Assembly (NCBI GenBank): GCA_900546265.1
Contig: URCA01000005.1
Span: forward strand, 1-64,000
DNA length: 64,000 bases
Direction: 5' to 3'
From: an uncultured Oscillospiraceae bacterium
GTDB taxonomy: Bacteria > Bacillota > Clostridia > Oscillospirales > Acutalibacteraceae
The notes under the pieces were generated by a model. The model searched no databases. It was not told the origin of the DNA and saw nothing but the letters and a program-made list of their open reading frames with translations. The position numbers and the translations under genes were made by a program. How positions within the stretch are numbered: position 1 is the stretch's first letter; the number at the start of each line of letters is the position of its first letter. This document shows, one piece after another, positions 49,228 through 56,928 of the stretch.

Positions 49228-49846
49228 GAGGCGTCTCTTCCTCCTGCGGCGCCTGTTCGGCGGCGCCTTCGTCTGTCGCCGGCAGGCTGTCGGCCGGCGC
49301 GGGTTCTTCCTGCTGGGACTTCGGCTTTTCCTCATAGAAGAAAAAGAAGAAAATCAGCAGCAGCACCGCGCCAACCACCACGCAGCAGTCGGCAAAATTG
49401 AAAATCGGAAAATTGATCAGGCGGAAATACAGGAAATCCACCACGTAGCCGTTGGCGATCCGATCGATGAGGTTGCCGACGCCGCCAGCAACAATGAGGA
49501 CGCCGCTGATGTTCATCAGCGGGTAGCGCCGGAATTTGCCGCTCATCAGCAGGACCAGCATAAACGCCATGACCAGAATGGTGACGGAGATGAAAAGCCA
49601 GCGGTGATCCTGCAGGATACCGAAGGCGGCACCCGGATTCTCGCTGTAATGCAGTTCAAACACGCCGTCTATCAAAACGTGAGGGGGATTCCCTTTCAGC
49701 CAGTAGACCGCCAGGGCTTTAAACAGCTGATCGAGAGCGGTCAGGGCGGCGATGGCGATCAGGATGACCGCCTGCAGCCAAGCCGCCCGGAGAAAGGCAA
49801 ATGCTCGATCCACCAGCTGGCCGGATCGTTGCTCTTGCTGGGCCAT
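49175..49846 (-). CDS. lspA: Signal peptidase II with acidic C-terminal extension
   Basis: LspA removes lipoprotein signal peptides in the membrane. The 223-residue protein has four membrane segments, the catalytic Asp128 (GGVGNLIDRI) and Asp153 (FNFADCCVV), and YSENPGAAFGI. After residue 170 it carries a tail of about 50 residues rich in Glu, Pro, Ala and Gln that usual LspA proteins (150-170 residues) lack. The tail overlaps the rluD start in another frame, which may explain it. Confidence 0.94.
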   Translation of the reverse strand: MAQQEQRSGQLVDRAFAFLRAAWLQAVILIAIAALTALDQLFKALAVYWLKGNPPHVLIDGVFELHYSENPGAAFGILQDHRWLFISVTILVMAFMLVLLMSGKFRRYPLMNISGVLIVAGGVGNLIDRIANGYVVDFLYFRLINFPIFNFADCCVVVGAVLLLIFFFFFYEEKPKSQQEEPAPADSLPATDEGAAEQAPQEEETPHGGEELDRSAGKGRGED

Positions 49847-49895
49847 TGCATGAACATTCCTTCCCAGGCCGACATATGTCGGGATAATGGGCGAA

Positions 49896-49918
49896 CCGCC
49901 GCCCGAACAGGGCGGCGG
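49896..49918 (-). terminator. Hairpin between divIVA and lspA
   Basis: ccgccgccc (49896-49904) pairs with gggcggcgg (49910-49918), 9 bp, no T run; possibly a partial terminator or mRNA-processing site. Confidence 0.45.
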
Positions 49919-49936
49919 GGACGCCGGATGCCGGCA

Positions 49937-50746
49937 TTACTTTTTCCGTTTAAAGAAGCCGGTGGCCTCTCCGGTATCCTCGGAGATGTCGTATTCCGAC
50001 CCGAACTTCAAATCCGTGAAGCGGGGATTGGGGCGCTTGCCAGCGACCGGCACCTCCTTAGGGATAACGGATTCCACCTGGATCTCGTCCTCCGGCAGCT
50101 GCGGGATGTTGGCGGCGAAGGAAGGCATCGGCTCCACAGCGGGAGGGGGAACCGGAACCGCCGGCGGGGCGGGAACGGCGGGAACCTCCTCCACCGGTTC
50201 GACAGCCGCCACAGGCGCGGCGGAACCCGCCTCGGGGACGGGAGCGGCAGGCGGCTCCTCGGCCGGGACTTCGGGAGACGCGGGGGGCTCTTCCTTCAGT
50301 TCGGGGAGAGCGTCGATGAGGGTGAGGTGATCCCGGTACATGGACAGCATCTTTTTCTTAAAGGCGGCCACTTCGCGCTTGATGCGCTCCAATTCCGCCT
50401 CTTCCTCCTGGATGTTCCGTTTGGCCACGCTGGTGATCTTTTCCGCTTTGATATTGGCGTCCTCCAGAATGAGGCCGGCCTTGTGGTTGGCCTCCCGGAC
50501 AACGGTGTCGCCCAAGCGCTGAGCGCTGAGCAGAGCGGTGCGGATATTATCCTCGTCGTTGCGGTACTCCACCAGCTTATCCGCCAGAACCTCCAGCTTT
50601 TTCGTCAGCTCGGCCTTTTCGCGCAGGAGGGCCTCCACCGTATCGGCGCATTTATCAATAAAAGGATCCACTTCGGCGGTTTTGTACCCGCCCATGCTTT
50701 TGGTAAACTGAATATTGCGGATATCGTCCGGCGTATACATGGTCAT
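49937..50746 (-). CDS. divIVA: DivIVA-domain cell-division protein
   Basis: DivIVA binds curved membrane at division sites and poles. The 269-residue protein begins MTMYTPDDIRNIQFTKSMGG with the membrane-binding N-terminal segment, followed by a long coiled coil (to about residue 155), an Ala/Pro-rich spacer (EEPPAAPVPEAG and similar) and a variable acidic tail. The Pro-rich spacer is longer than in Bacillus DivIVA. Its place after sepF-ylmH is conserved in Firmicutes. Confidence 0.9.
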   Translation of the reverse strand: MTMYTPDDIRNIQFTKSMGGYKTAEVDPFIDKCADTVEALLREKAELTKKLEVLADKLVEYRNDEDNIRTALLSAQRLGDTVVREANHKAGLILEDANIKAEKITSVAKRNIQEEEAELERIKREVAAFKKKMLSMYRDHLTLIDALPELKEEPPASPEVPAEEPPAAPVPEAGSAAPVAAVEPVEEVPAVPAPPAVPVPPPAVEPMPSFAANIPQLPEDEIQVESVIPKEVPVAGKRPNPRFTDLKFGSEYDISEDTGEATGFFKRKK

Positions 50747-50793
50747 GACTCATTCCTTTCTAACGGATAAACGCATCGAATACTTAGAACCTA

Positions 50794-50822
50794 TCCCAAT
50801 AGCCGCCAAACGGCTATTGGGA
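50794..50822 (-). terminator. Hairpin between ylmH and divIVA
   Basis: tcccaatagccg (50794-50805) pairs perfectly with cggctattggga (50811-50822), 12 bp, no T tract. It may give partial termination inside the run. Confidence 0.5.
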
Positions 50823-50829
50823 CGAATTC

Positions 50830-51558
50830 TTATACACATTTTCTTGCCGACAGCGCGAGCCGGCCCTTGCGGGTCGGCGGGCCAAGAGCATCCACCATGT
50901 AGCGGCCTTTACCCCGCACGGACAGGCAGTCCCCCTCGCGCACCGGGGCGCTGGCCGACAGGCTGGGCAGGTGATTGAGGGACACCAAACCGGCGGCGAT
51001 CAGGCGGGCGGCCTCTTCCCGGGATGTACCGATAAGGGCCTTCACCACCGCGTCCAGCCGGGGCGAGGCCACCGTATCCCGAATGGGAGCATAGGCCCGG
51101 CCAGCCGGCAGCGCGCCGGTATAGCCGGCGGTCACCGTGACCCCTTCTCCCCCCACCTTGGTCAGCTGGCCGCACAGGAAGGGGGCGACATCCTCATCCA
51201 CAAAGGACACGGCCAGGCCGTCCCCGCAGAGGATATCGCCGACGGTTTCCCGTTTGACGCCGCAGGACAGGAGGGAACCCAGGAAATCCCGGTGGGTCAG
51301 CCCGGCTTCGGCACGGAAGCGAAAGGCCAGGGCCGTCAGGGGAAACAGGGCGGGCTCTGGCTCCATAAAATCCGGGAAAATGCCGCACAGCGTCCGCTCC
51401 GCCTCGTCATGGCCGCCATAAAAGGAGACGTTCACGCCCCGGGCGACCTTCAGCTGCGCCTGCGCCATCGCCCGCTGCCGCTCATCCAGAAAACCGACAA
51501 AACGAGGGCAGGAATGCGCCTCGCTCAGCTGCACGGCATCGTCCAGACGGGCACGCAA
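50830..51558 (-). CDS. ylmH: YlmH, S4-domain RNA-binding protein
   Basis: A 242-residue protein of the YlmH/RqcP-related group: central FYGGHDEAERTLCGIFPDF and LTHRDFLGSLLSCGVKRETVGDI, then a C-terminal S4 RNA-binding domain (SPRLDAVVKALIGTSREEAA). Such proteins act in ribosome quality control and sit in the division cluster. TTG 51558 was selected from spacing to AGGGATGG; the open frame continues upstream into sepF but that sequence is spurious. Start confidence is moderate. Confidence 0.88.
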   Translation of the reverse strand: MRARLDDAVQLSEAHSCPRFVGFLDERQRAMAQAQLKVARGVNVSFYGGHDEAERTLCGIFPDFMEPEPALFPLTALAFRFRAEAGLTHRDFLGSLLSCGVKRETVGDILCGDGLAVSFVDEDVAPFLCGQLTKVGGEGVTVTAGYTGALPAGRAYAPIRDTVASPRLDAVVKALIGTSREEAARLIAAGLVSLNHLPSLSASAPVREGDCLSVRGKGRYMVDALGPPTRKGRLALSARKCV

Positions 51559-51595
51559 CCAGACGTCGCCATCCCTGAAGCCCGCGTGCGGGTTC

Positions 51596-52054
51596 TTAGA
51601 AGTAGAGGCCATTGCTTTCCAGTTCGTCGAGCAGATCTCCCATGATGCCCACGTTATAGGGGGTGATGATGAAGGTGCAGTTGGCGACCTTTTTGATTTG
51701 GCCGTCGTTGGCGTAGGCCACGCCGGAAAGGAAGTCCAGGATGCGGCGCGCCACATCCTTATTCGCGGATTCCAGGTTCAGCACCACGGTGCGCTTGGCG
51801 TTGAGGTGATCAGCCACGGTGCTGGCGTCGTCAAAGCGCTCGGGCTTGACGAGCACCACCTGCAGCTGCGCGGTGGCGTGAATGTTGACCACCTTGTTGT
51901 TTTTCTTGGGTTCGGCGGCTGTATACGATGAATCGGCAGCTTTGTCTTCGCTTTTGGACACGAAATCCATCCCGTCGTCTGCCGTATCGAATTCCTCTTC
52001 TTCGTCTTCTTCCGGATCGTTGATGAAGCCTTTGATTTTATCAAACAGTCCCAT
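51596..52054 (-). CDS. sepF: SepF cell-division protein
   Basis: SepF links FtsZ to the membrane and aligns the ring. The 152-residue protein has the N-terminal amphipathic helix MGLFDKIKGFI, an acidic disordered linker (DPEEDEEEEFDTADD), and the SepF core (LVKPERFDDASTVADHLNAK, then FIITPYNVGI). ATG 52054 has AGGAGG just upstream. It lies between ylmE and ylmH as in Bacillus. Confidence 0.93.
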   Translation of the reverse strand: MGLFDKIKGFINDPEEDEEEEFDTADDGMDFVSKSEDKAADSSYTAAEPKKNNKVVNIHATAQLQVVLVKPERFDDASTVADHLNAKRTVVLNLESANKDVARRILDFLSGVAYANDGQIKKVANCTFIITPYNVGIMGDLLDELESNGLYF

Positions 52055-52076
52055 TTTGCATTTCCTCCTGCTGTGA

Positions 52077-52802
52077 TTAATAGTTGCGTCTTCCAAAAAG
52101 CGCCGAGCCCACCCGGATGATGGTGGCGCCCTCCAGGATCGCTTCCCGATAGTCGGACGACATCCCCATGGATAAGACGCTCATATTAACATTATCTATG
52201 TTTTTGCCTCGCATGTCAATAAACAGTTGCCGCATTTGCGAAAAAACCTGCCTTTTTTCCCGTTCCGTCTCTAAAATAGGGGGCACAGTCATGAGTCCGC
52301 ACACGCGGATGCCGGAAAAAGAGGAAATTTGTTCCAAAAGGGGCTCCAGTTCTTCCTCGAGGACGCCGGATTTGGCCTCTTCCCTGCCGATGTTCACCTC
52401 CACGAGCACGTCGGTCACCCGCCCGATTTTCAGCGAGGCGTCGCTGACGGCGCGGGCCACCCGCAGGCTGTCGATGGATTCGATGCAGTCGACCAGGCCG
52501 ACGATCTGCGTCACTTTATTGGTTTGCAGGTGGCCGATCAGGTGCACGCCGACGCCGTCCAGACGCAGGGCATCCCGTTTGCCGAGAAATTCCTGCACCC
52601 GGTTTTCACCGATTTGGCCGACGCCCAGGGAAAGGGCGCGGTTAATCCGCGCCGGCTCCACGGTTTTGGTGACGGCCAGCAGGGACACATCGGTTTCGGG
52701 ACGGCCCGCCGCGGCGCAGGCGGCCGCCATGGTGTCGCGAATACGCACTAGGTTCTCGCGGACGCTGTCGTCCGCGGGCTCAGTGAATGATTTTTCCGTC
52801 AT
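52077..52802 (-). CDS. ylmE: YggS/YlmE PLP homeostasis protein
   Basis: A 241-residue PLP-binding TIM-barrel protein. The PLP Lys is in LLAVTKTVEP, with the conserved GENRVQEF, HLIGHLQTNK and LSMGMSSDYREAI blocks. It keeps free PLP and amino-acid pools in balance. Its start overlaps the HlyD-like gene by 23 nt. Confidence 0.94.
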   Translation of the reverse strand: MTEKSFTEPADDSVRENLVRIRDTMAAACAAAGRPETDVSLLAVTKTVEPARINRALSLGVGQIGENRVQEFLGKRDALRLDGVGVHLIGHLQTNKVTQIVGLVDCIESIDSLRVARAVSDASLKIGRVTDVLVEVNIGREEAKSGVLEEELEPLLEQISSFSGIRVCGLMTVPPILETEREKRQVFSQMRQLFIDMRGKNIDNVNMSVLSMGMSSDYREAILEGATIIRVGSALFGRRNY

Positions 52803-54000
52803 AGAGGCCCTTCCCTCCTAGAATGACATCGTCATATAATTTCAGATAGCCTTCCTTATCCACCTGCCGGCACAACGAGTAGGTGGGGTCGGCGTTGTAT
52901 TCCTGTTCGATTTTGCGGAAGACCACGGTGTTGCCCACCCGGATGTACACGCCGGTTTCAAAGGCTTCGTTGGTCACAATGGCTTCCTTGGGAACGCGCA
53001 GGCCGGTGTGCTTGACCAGCTGGATCTGCACGTCCTCCATGCGCAGGGAGGACAGCTCCTTCGACATGTTCTCACAGCGGAAAATTACGGCCATCTGCCC
53101 ATTGCGATCCCGGTTGCAGGCGGCCACCTTGACGGGGATTTCCTCATCCGAGACAAAGGGCAGGCGGATGGTCAGGGACGCCCCTTTACCGAAGGAGCTG
53201 ACATAGGTGGCGGGAACGTTGCAGGCGACATACCACTCGTAATCGCCCACGATTTTCCCGACGGCCCCAGTGGGGACGGAAGCGGGCTGGGCATTCAGGG
53301 CGTTGTTTATGTCCTCGGTTGTCAAGGTTTCCACCTTGTCAAAATCCAGGGTGTCCTCATAACCGTCCAGGCCGCCGACGAAGTAGCCGGCCACCGGCGA
53401 TTTCACCTGGCCGGTGGCCGCCTTGAAGCTGCCGGCCAGAGTGCCGCGCTGCGCGGTAAGCTGGGCGATCCGATCGTCGAAGTTCTGCACCTTGCCGGTG
53501 ATGATCTGCTGCTTATTAAACAGGGACAGCAGCTCGGAACGCAGGTCTCCCAGGCCCTCGAAGGAGGAGGAATGGGCTTTGCTCACCAGGGACGAAACGG
53601 ACTGGGTCAGCTGCTTTTCGATGAGGTCGAGATTGGCGCGGTTCTCTGTCCCCTGCTCCTGAATGCTTTTCAGCAGGGCGATTTCCGTGTCCAGAGCGGC
53701 GAGCTGCTGCTGCGCCAGAGCGTCGGCCTCGGAGGGATATATCTGCGCGATGGTGCCGTTTTTCGCCACGCGGCCGCCGTTTTCCACGCTGTAAAACAGG
53801 TAGCCGGAGGCGGAGCCGGTGATGGGCGTTTCGTTGCGAACGGTGAAGCCGCGGGTATCCACGGTTTCGTACATGCTCTGACTGTAGACGGTTTCGGTGC
53901 GGATGGGAGAATACAGCACCTGATAGCCCTGATAGCCCACGTAGACCAGCAGGAACAGGGCGCCCAAAACCGTCAGCAGCCGTTTGACAAACGCATTCAT
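52780..54000 (-). CDS. HlyD-like membrane adaptor protein
   Basis: A 406-residue protein with one N-terminal membrane anchor (LLTVLGALFLLVYVGYQGY), a lipoyl/barrel-sandwich half (GSASGYLFYSVENGGRVAKN), a coiled-coil hairpin (about 100-190), and the second barrel half (VKSPVAGYFVGGLDGYEDTL) followed by a beta-barrel region. This is the layout of HlyD/MFP adaptors, yet no ABC or MFS pump is beside it. Its conserved neighbours are division and tRNA genes; in Clostridia the sepF cluster often contains such a protein of unknown role. It lies 1 nt downstream of miaA. Confidence 0.75.
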   Translation of the reverse strand: MNAFVKRLLTVLGALFLLVYVGYQGYQVLYSPIRTETVYSQSMYETVDTRGFTVRNETPITGSASGYLFYSVENGGRVAKNGTIAQIYPSEADALAQQQLAALDTEIALLKSIQEQGTENRANLDLIEKQLTQSVSSLVSKAHSSSFEGLGDLRSELLSLFNKQQIITGKVQNFDDRIAQLTAQRGTLAGSFKAATGQVKSPVAGYFVGGLDGYEDTLDFDKVETLTTEDINNALNAQPASVPTGAVGKIVGDYEWYVACNVPATYVSSFGKGASLTIRLPFVSDEEIPVKVAACNRDRNGQMAVIFRCENMSKELSSLRMEDVQIQLVKHTGLRVPKEAIVTNEAFETGVYIRVGNTVVFRKIEQEYNADPTYSLCRQVDKEGYLKLYDDVILGGKGLYDGKIIH

Positions 54001-54001
54001 G

Positions 54002-54964
54002 TCACACCGTCCTTTCCATGCGATGGGTATTCCACACCGTCAGGGCGGCCCTGACGAGGGCGGCCTTGTCGGGATAGTCGTCGACATACACGAAGTGCGC
54101 GGCGCTCATCCGGCGGAACCAGGACAGCTGCCGCTTGGCATACCGGCGGGTGCTTTGCTTCAGCTGCTCCACCGCCGCCTCCAAGGAGCCGGTCCCCTCC
54201 AGATAGGGAGCCAGCTCCTTATAGCCGATGGCCTGAGTCACGGTGGCGGCGTGGGGGCTGCCGAGAACGCGGCGGGCTTCCTCAAGAAGGCCCGCCGCCA
54301 GCATGACGTCCACCCGGTCGTTAATGCGCCGGTACAGCGTCTGTCTGTCCCGAAAATCCAGCACCAGAAGGCAGGCGTCATAGGGGGACGGGACGGCGCG
54401 GGAGCGGCGGGCCTGCTCGCTTAAAGGGACGCCGGTGGTTCGAAAGGCTTCGATGGCCCGCACGATCCGGCCGGTATCGTTGGGGTGCAGGCGGGCGGCT
54501 GTCTCCGGGTCAAAGGCCCGCAGTTCATCCAGCAGGGCCTGTCCGCCTTCCTGCTGGGCACGGGCTTTCAGCGCCGCGCGCAGGGCGGGATCGACCCCCT
54601 GCTCGGTGAAGGTGAGATTATCCAGAAAAGCCTGCAGGTACAGGCCGGTGCCGCCGCACAGGATAGGAAGGCGGCCGCGGGCGTGAATGCTTCCGGCGGC
54701 GTGGGAGGCATCCTCGACATAGCGGGCCACGCTGTAGCTTTCCTCCAGCGGCAGGAAGCCTAGAAGATGGTGGGCGACGCCCTGCATCTCGGCCTCGGAA
54801 GGGCGCGCCGTCCCGATAGAGAGGGCGGCGTACACCTGCATAGAATCGGCGGAGATCACCTCGCCGTCCAGCTCCCGCGCCAGGCGGACGGCCAGCGCGG
54901 ACTTGCCGGAGGCGGTGGGGCCCGCCACGGCCAGGACGGGGATGCGGGGCTGAGATGGGGGCAT
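54002..54964 (-). CDS. miaA: tRNA dimethylallyltransferase
   Basis: MiaA puts the isopentenyl group on A37 of UNN-decoding tRNAs. The 320-residue enzyme shows the P-loop GPTASGKS, the catalytic DSMQVY, LCGGTGLYLQAFL, and the tRNA-contact KQSTRRYAKRQLSWFRR. ATG 54964 was preferred because AAAGG lies 10-11 nt upstream; ATG 54976 is too close to it. The open frame extends into mutL but that is spurious. MiaB, which modifies the same base, is encoded at the head of the run. Confidence 0.94.
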   Translation of the reverse strand: MPPSQPRIPVLAVAGPTASGKSALAVRLARELDGEVISADSMQVYAALSIGTARPSEAEMQGVAHHLLGFLPLEESYSVARYVEDASHAAGSIHARGRLPILCGGTGLYLQAFLDNLTFTEQGVDPALRAALKARAQQEGGQALLDELRAFDPETAARLHPNDTGRIVRAIEAFRTTGVPLSEQARRSRAVPSPYDACLLVLDFRDRQTLYRRINDRVDVMLAAGLLEEARRVLGSPHAATVTQAIGYKELAPYLEGTGSLEAAVEQLKQSTRRYAKRQLSWFRRMSAAHFVYVDDYPDKAALVRAALTVWNTHRMERTV

Positions 54965-54995
54965 GAAACGGCTCATTCCTTTCGAGGCAGGGCCG

Positions 54996-56903
54996 TCAGA
55001 CGCGGCCGAATTGCTTTTCCAGTTCCCGGCGGGTGAGTTCGAAGCAGACGGGGCGGCCATGGGGACAATAGCGGATGTCGTCGTTTTGCAGCACGCGTTC
55101 CGCCAGCTGCCGCAGCTCCTCCGGCCGGCTGCTATCCCCGGCTTTGACGGCTGCCCGGCAGGCAGAGGAATGGTAAATCCAGTCCAGCTTGTCCATGGTG
55201 AGCTCCCGTTTGCCGGAGACGAAGCCGCCGGCGATTTCCTGAATGGCAGCCGCCGCGTCACAGCCGGAGAGGATCAGCGGCACCGCCCGCACCAGAACGG
55301 TGGAGCCGCCGAAATCCTCCACCTCGAAGCCGGCGGCCCCCAGGGTCTCCAGCTCGGCGGTGACGGCGGCGTATTCCTCGCGGCCCAGGGGCACGGACAC
55401 CGGTTCCAGCAGCATCTGCGCGTCGTTATGAGGCGTCGCTTTCAGCTGGTTATACAGCAGGCGCTCGTGGGCGGCGTGTTTATCGATGACATATAAAGAT
55501 TCGCCCATCTGGGCGATCACGTAGGTATGAAACACCTCGCCGACGTACACGACCGGCTCCGACGCCTTTTCGGCGGGCGGCGGGGCGGCGGGTTCTTCCC
55601 GAACGGGAGGCGGCGCGGGCGGCGGTTCAGGCGCTGCGGCAGGCTGGGCCGAGGTGCGTTCGATATTCAGATACGAGGGGGCAGCGTAATAGGGGGCATC
55701 CGTCCCGTCCCGAAGGACGGGGCGGGGACGAGCCGCCGGAGGCGCGGACGGGACGGCCGGCGCGGGAGCGGCCGGTTGTGCCGGCGGCTTATCCAAAATC
55801 GCATCGATGTGGGACGCGGGGGAACGGGGCGCGGCGGGCGGCTCCATATGCAGCTGCTCCGCCTGCGGCTGCCCGATGGTGGGGCGGACGGGCAGCACCG
55901 CCTGCTTGGGGACGTCGCCGGCCGCCAGGGCCGATTTCAGCCCGTGATACACCGCGTCGAACACCGGCTTTTCATTGATGAAGCGCACCTCGATTTTCGC
56001 AGGATGGACATTGGCGTCCACCGTCTCGGGGGGCATATCCAGATGCAGGACGCAGGCGGGGAACTTCCCGACCATGATGGCCCCTTTATAGGCCTGCTCC
56101 AGGGCGGCCATGGCGGTGCGCGTCTTGACGTACCGGCCGTTGATAAAAAAGTGCTGCATGGTGCGGTTGGCGCGGCTGGCGGCGGGTTTGCTGGCGAAGC
56201 CGTGGACATGCACGCCGCCGAGGGTGTAATCCACCGGCAGCAGACTGTCCGAAAACTCCTTACCGAGAACGGCGTAGATACAGGATCTCAGCTGACTGTC
56301 GCCGGGGGTGAGCAGCTCTTCCCTGCCGTCCCGGATAAAGCGGAAGGACACCTCCGGATGAGACAGGGCGATGCGATCCACCACGCCCGCCACCGCATTC
56401 GCCTCGCTGACATCTTTTTTGAGAAATTTCATCCGGGCGGGAACATTATAAAACAAGTCCCGTACGACAATTGTCGTACCCTGGGGACAACCGGCGTCTT
56501 CTAGGTGGCCGTCCTCTCCCCCTTCCAGGGTGTACCGGGTGCCGGCGGTTTCCCCCGCGGCGCAGGTGAGTAGCTCCACCCGGGAGACCGCCGCGATGGA
56601 GGCCAGCGCCTCGCCGCGGAAGCCCAAGGTGCCGATGGCCTCCAGATCCTCCTCGCGGCGCACTTTGCTGGTGGCATGGCGCAGGAAGGCGGTAGACACG
56701 TCTTCCCGGGCGATCCCCGCGCCGTTGTCCGTAATGCGGATGTAGGTGACGCCGCCGTTCTGAATCTCCACAGCGACCATGGTGGCGCCGGCGTCGATGG
56801 TGTTTTCCAGCAGCTCCTTGACCACGGAGGAGGGGCGTTCCACCACCTCCCCGGCGGCGATCAGCTCGGCGGTATGCTTGTCAAGTACTTGGATGTGCGG
56901 CAT
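54996..56903 (-). CDS. mutL: DNA mismatch-repair protein MutL
   Basis: A 635-residue GHKL ATPase: ELIAAGEVVERPSSVVKELL, DNGAGI, GFRGEAL and the KIEVRF block form the N-terminal domain. A Pro/Ala-rich linker occupies about 350-447. In the C-terminal domain the nickase motif reads DKHAAHERLLYN (474-485), so the usual Gln and last Glu of DQHAxxExxxxE are Lys and Asn; CPHGRP near the end is intact. ATG 56903 has AAGGGGGG upstream. It pairs with mutS, 25 nt upstream. Confidence 0.95.
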   Translation of the reverse strand: MPHIQVLDKHTAELIAAGEVVERPSSVVKELLENTIDAGATMVAVEIQNGGVTYIRITDNGAGIAREDVSTAFLRHATSKVRREEDLEAIGTLGFRGEALASIAAVSRVELLTCAAGETAGTRYTLEGGEDGHLEDAGCPQGTTIVVRDLFYNVPARMKFLKKDVSEANAVAGVVDRIALSHPEVSFRFIRDGREELLTPGDSQLRSCIYAVLGKEFSDSLLPVDYTLGGVHVHGFASKPAASRANRTMQHFFINGRYVKTRTAMAALEQAYKGAIMVGKFPACVLHLDMPPETVDANVHPAKIEVRFINEKPVFDAVYHGLKSALAAGDVPKQAVLPVRPTIGQPQAEQLHMEPPAAPRSPASHIDAILDKPPAQPAAPAPAVPSAPPAARPRPVLRDGTDAPYYAAPSYLNIERTSAQPAAAPEPPPAPPPVREEPAAPPPAEKASEPVVYVGEVFHTYVIAQMGESLYVIDKHAAHERLLYNQLKATPHNDAQMLLEPVSVPLGREEYAAVTAELETLGAAGFEVEDFGGSTVLVRAVPLILSGCDAAAAIQEIAGGFVSGKRELTMDKLDWIYHSSACRAAVKAGDSSRPEELRQLAERVLQNDDIRYCPHGRPVCFELTRRELEKQFGRV

Positions 56904-56928
56904 GGGATCCCCCCTTTTTATCATCACG

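Noticed and set aside
49097..50770. 557-codon plus-strand frame over lspA and divIVA
   Set aside because: It crosses several real minus-strand genes and their start sites and has no recognisable domain.
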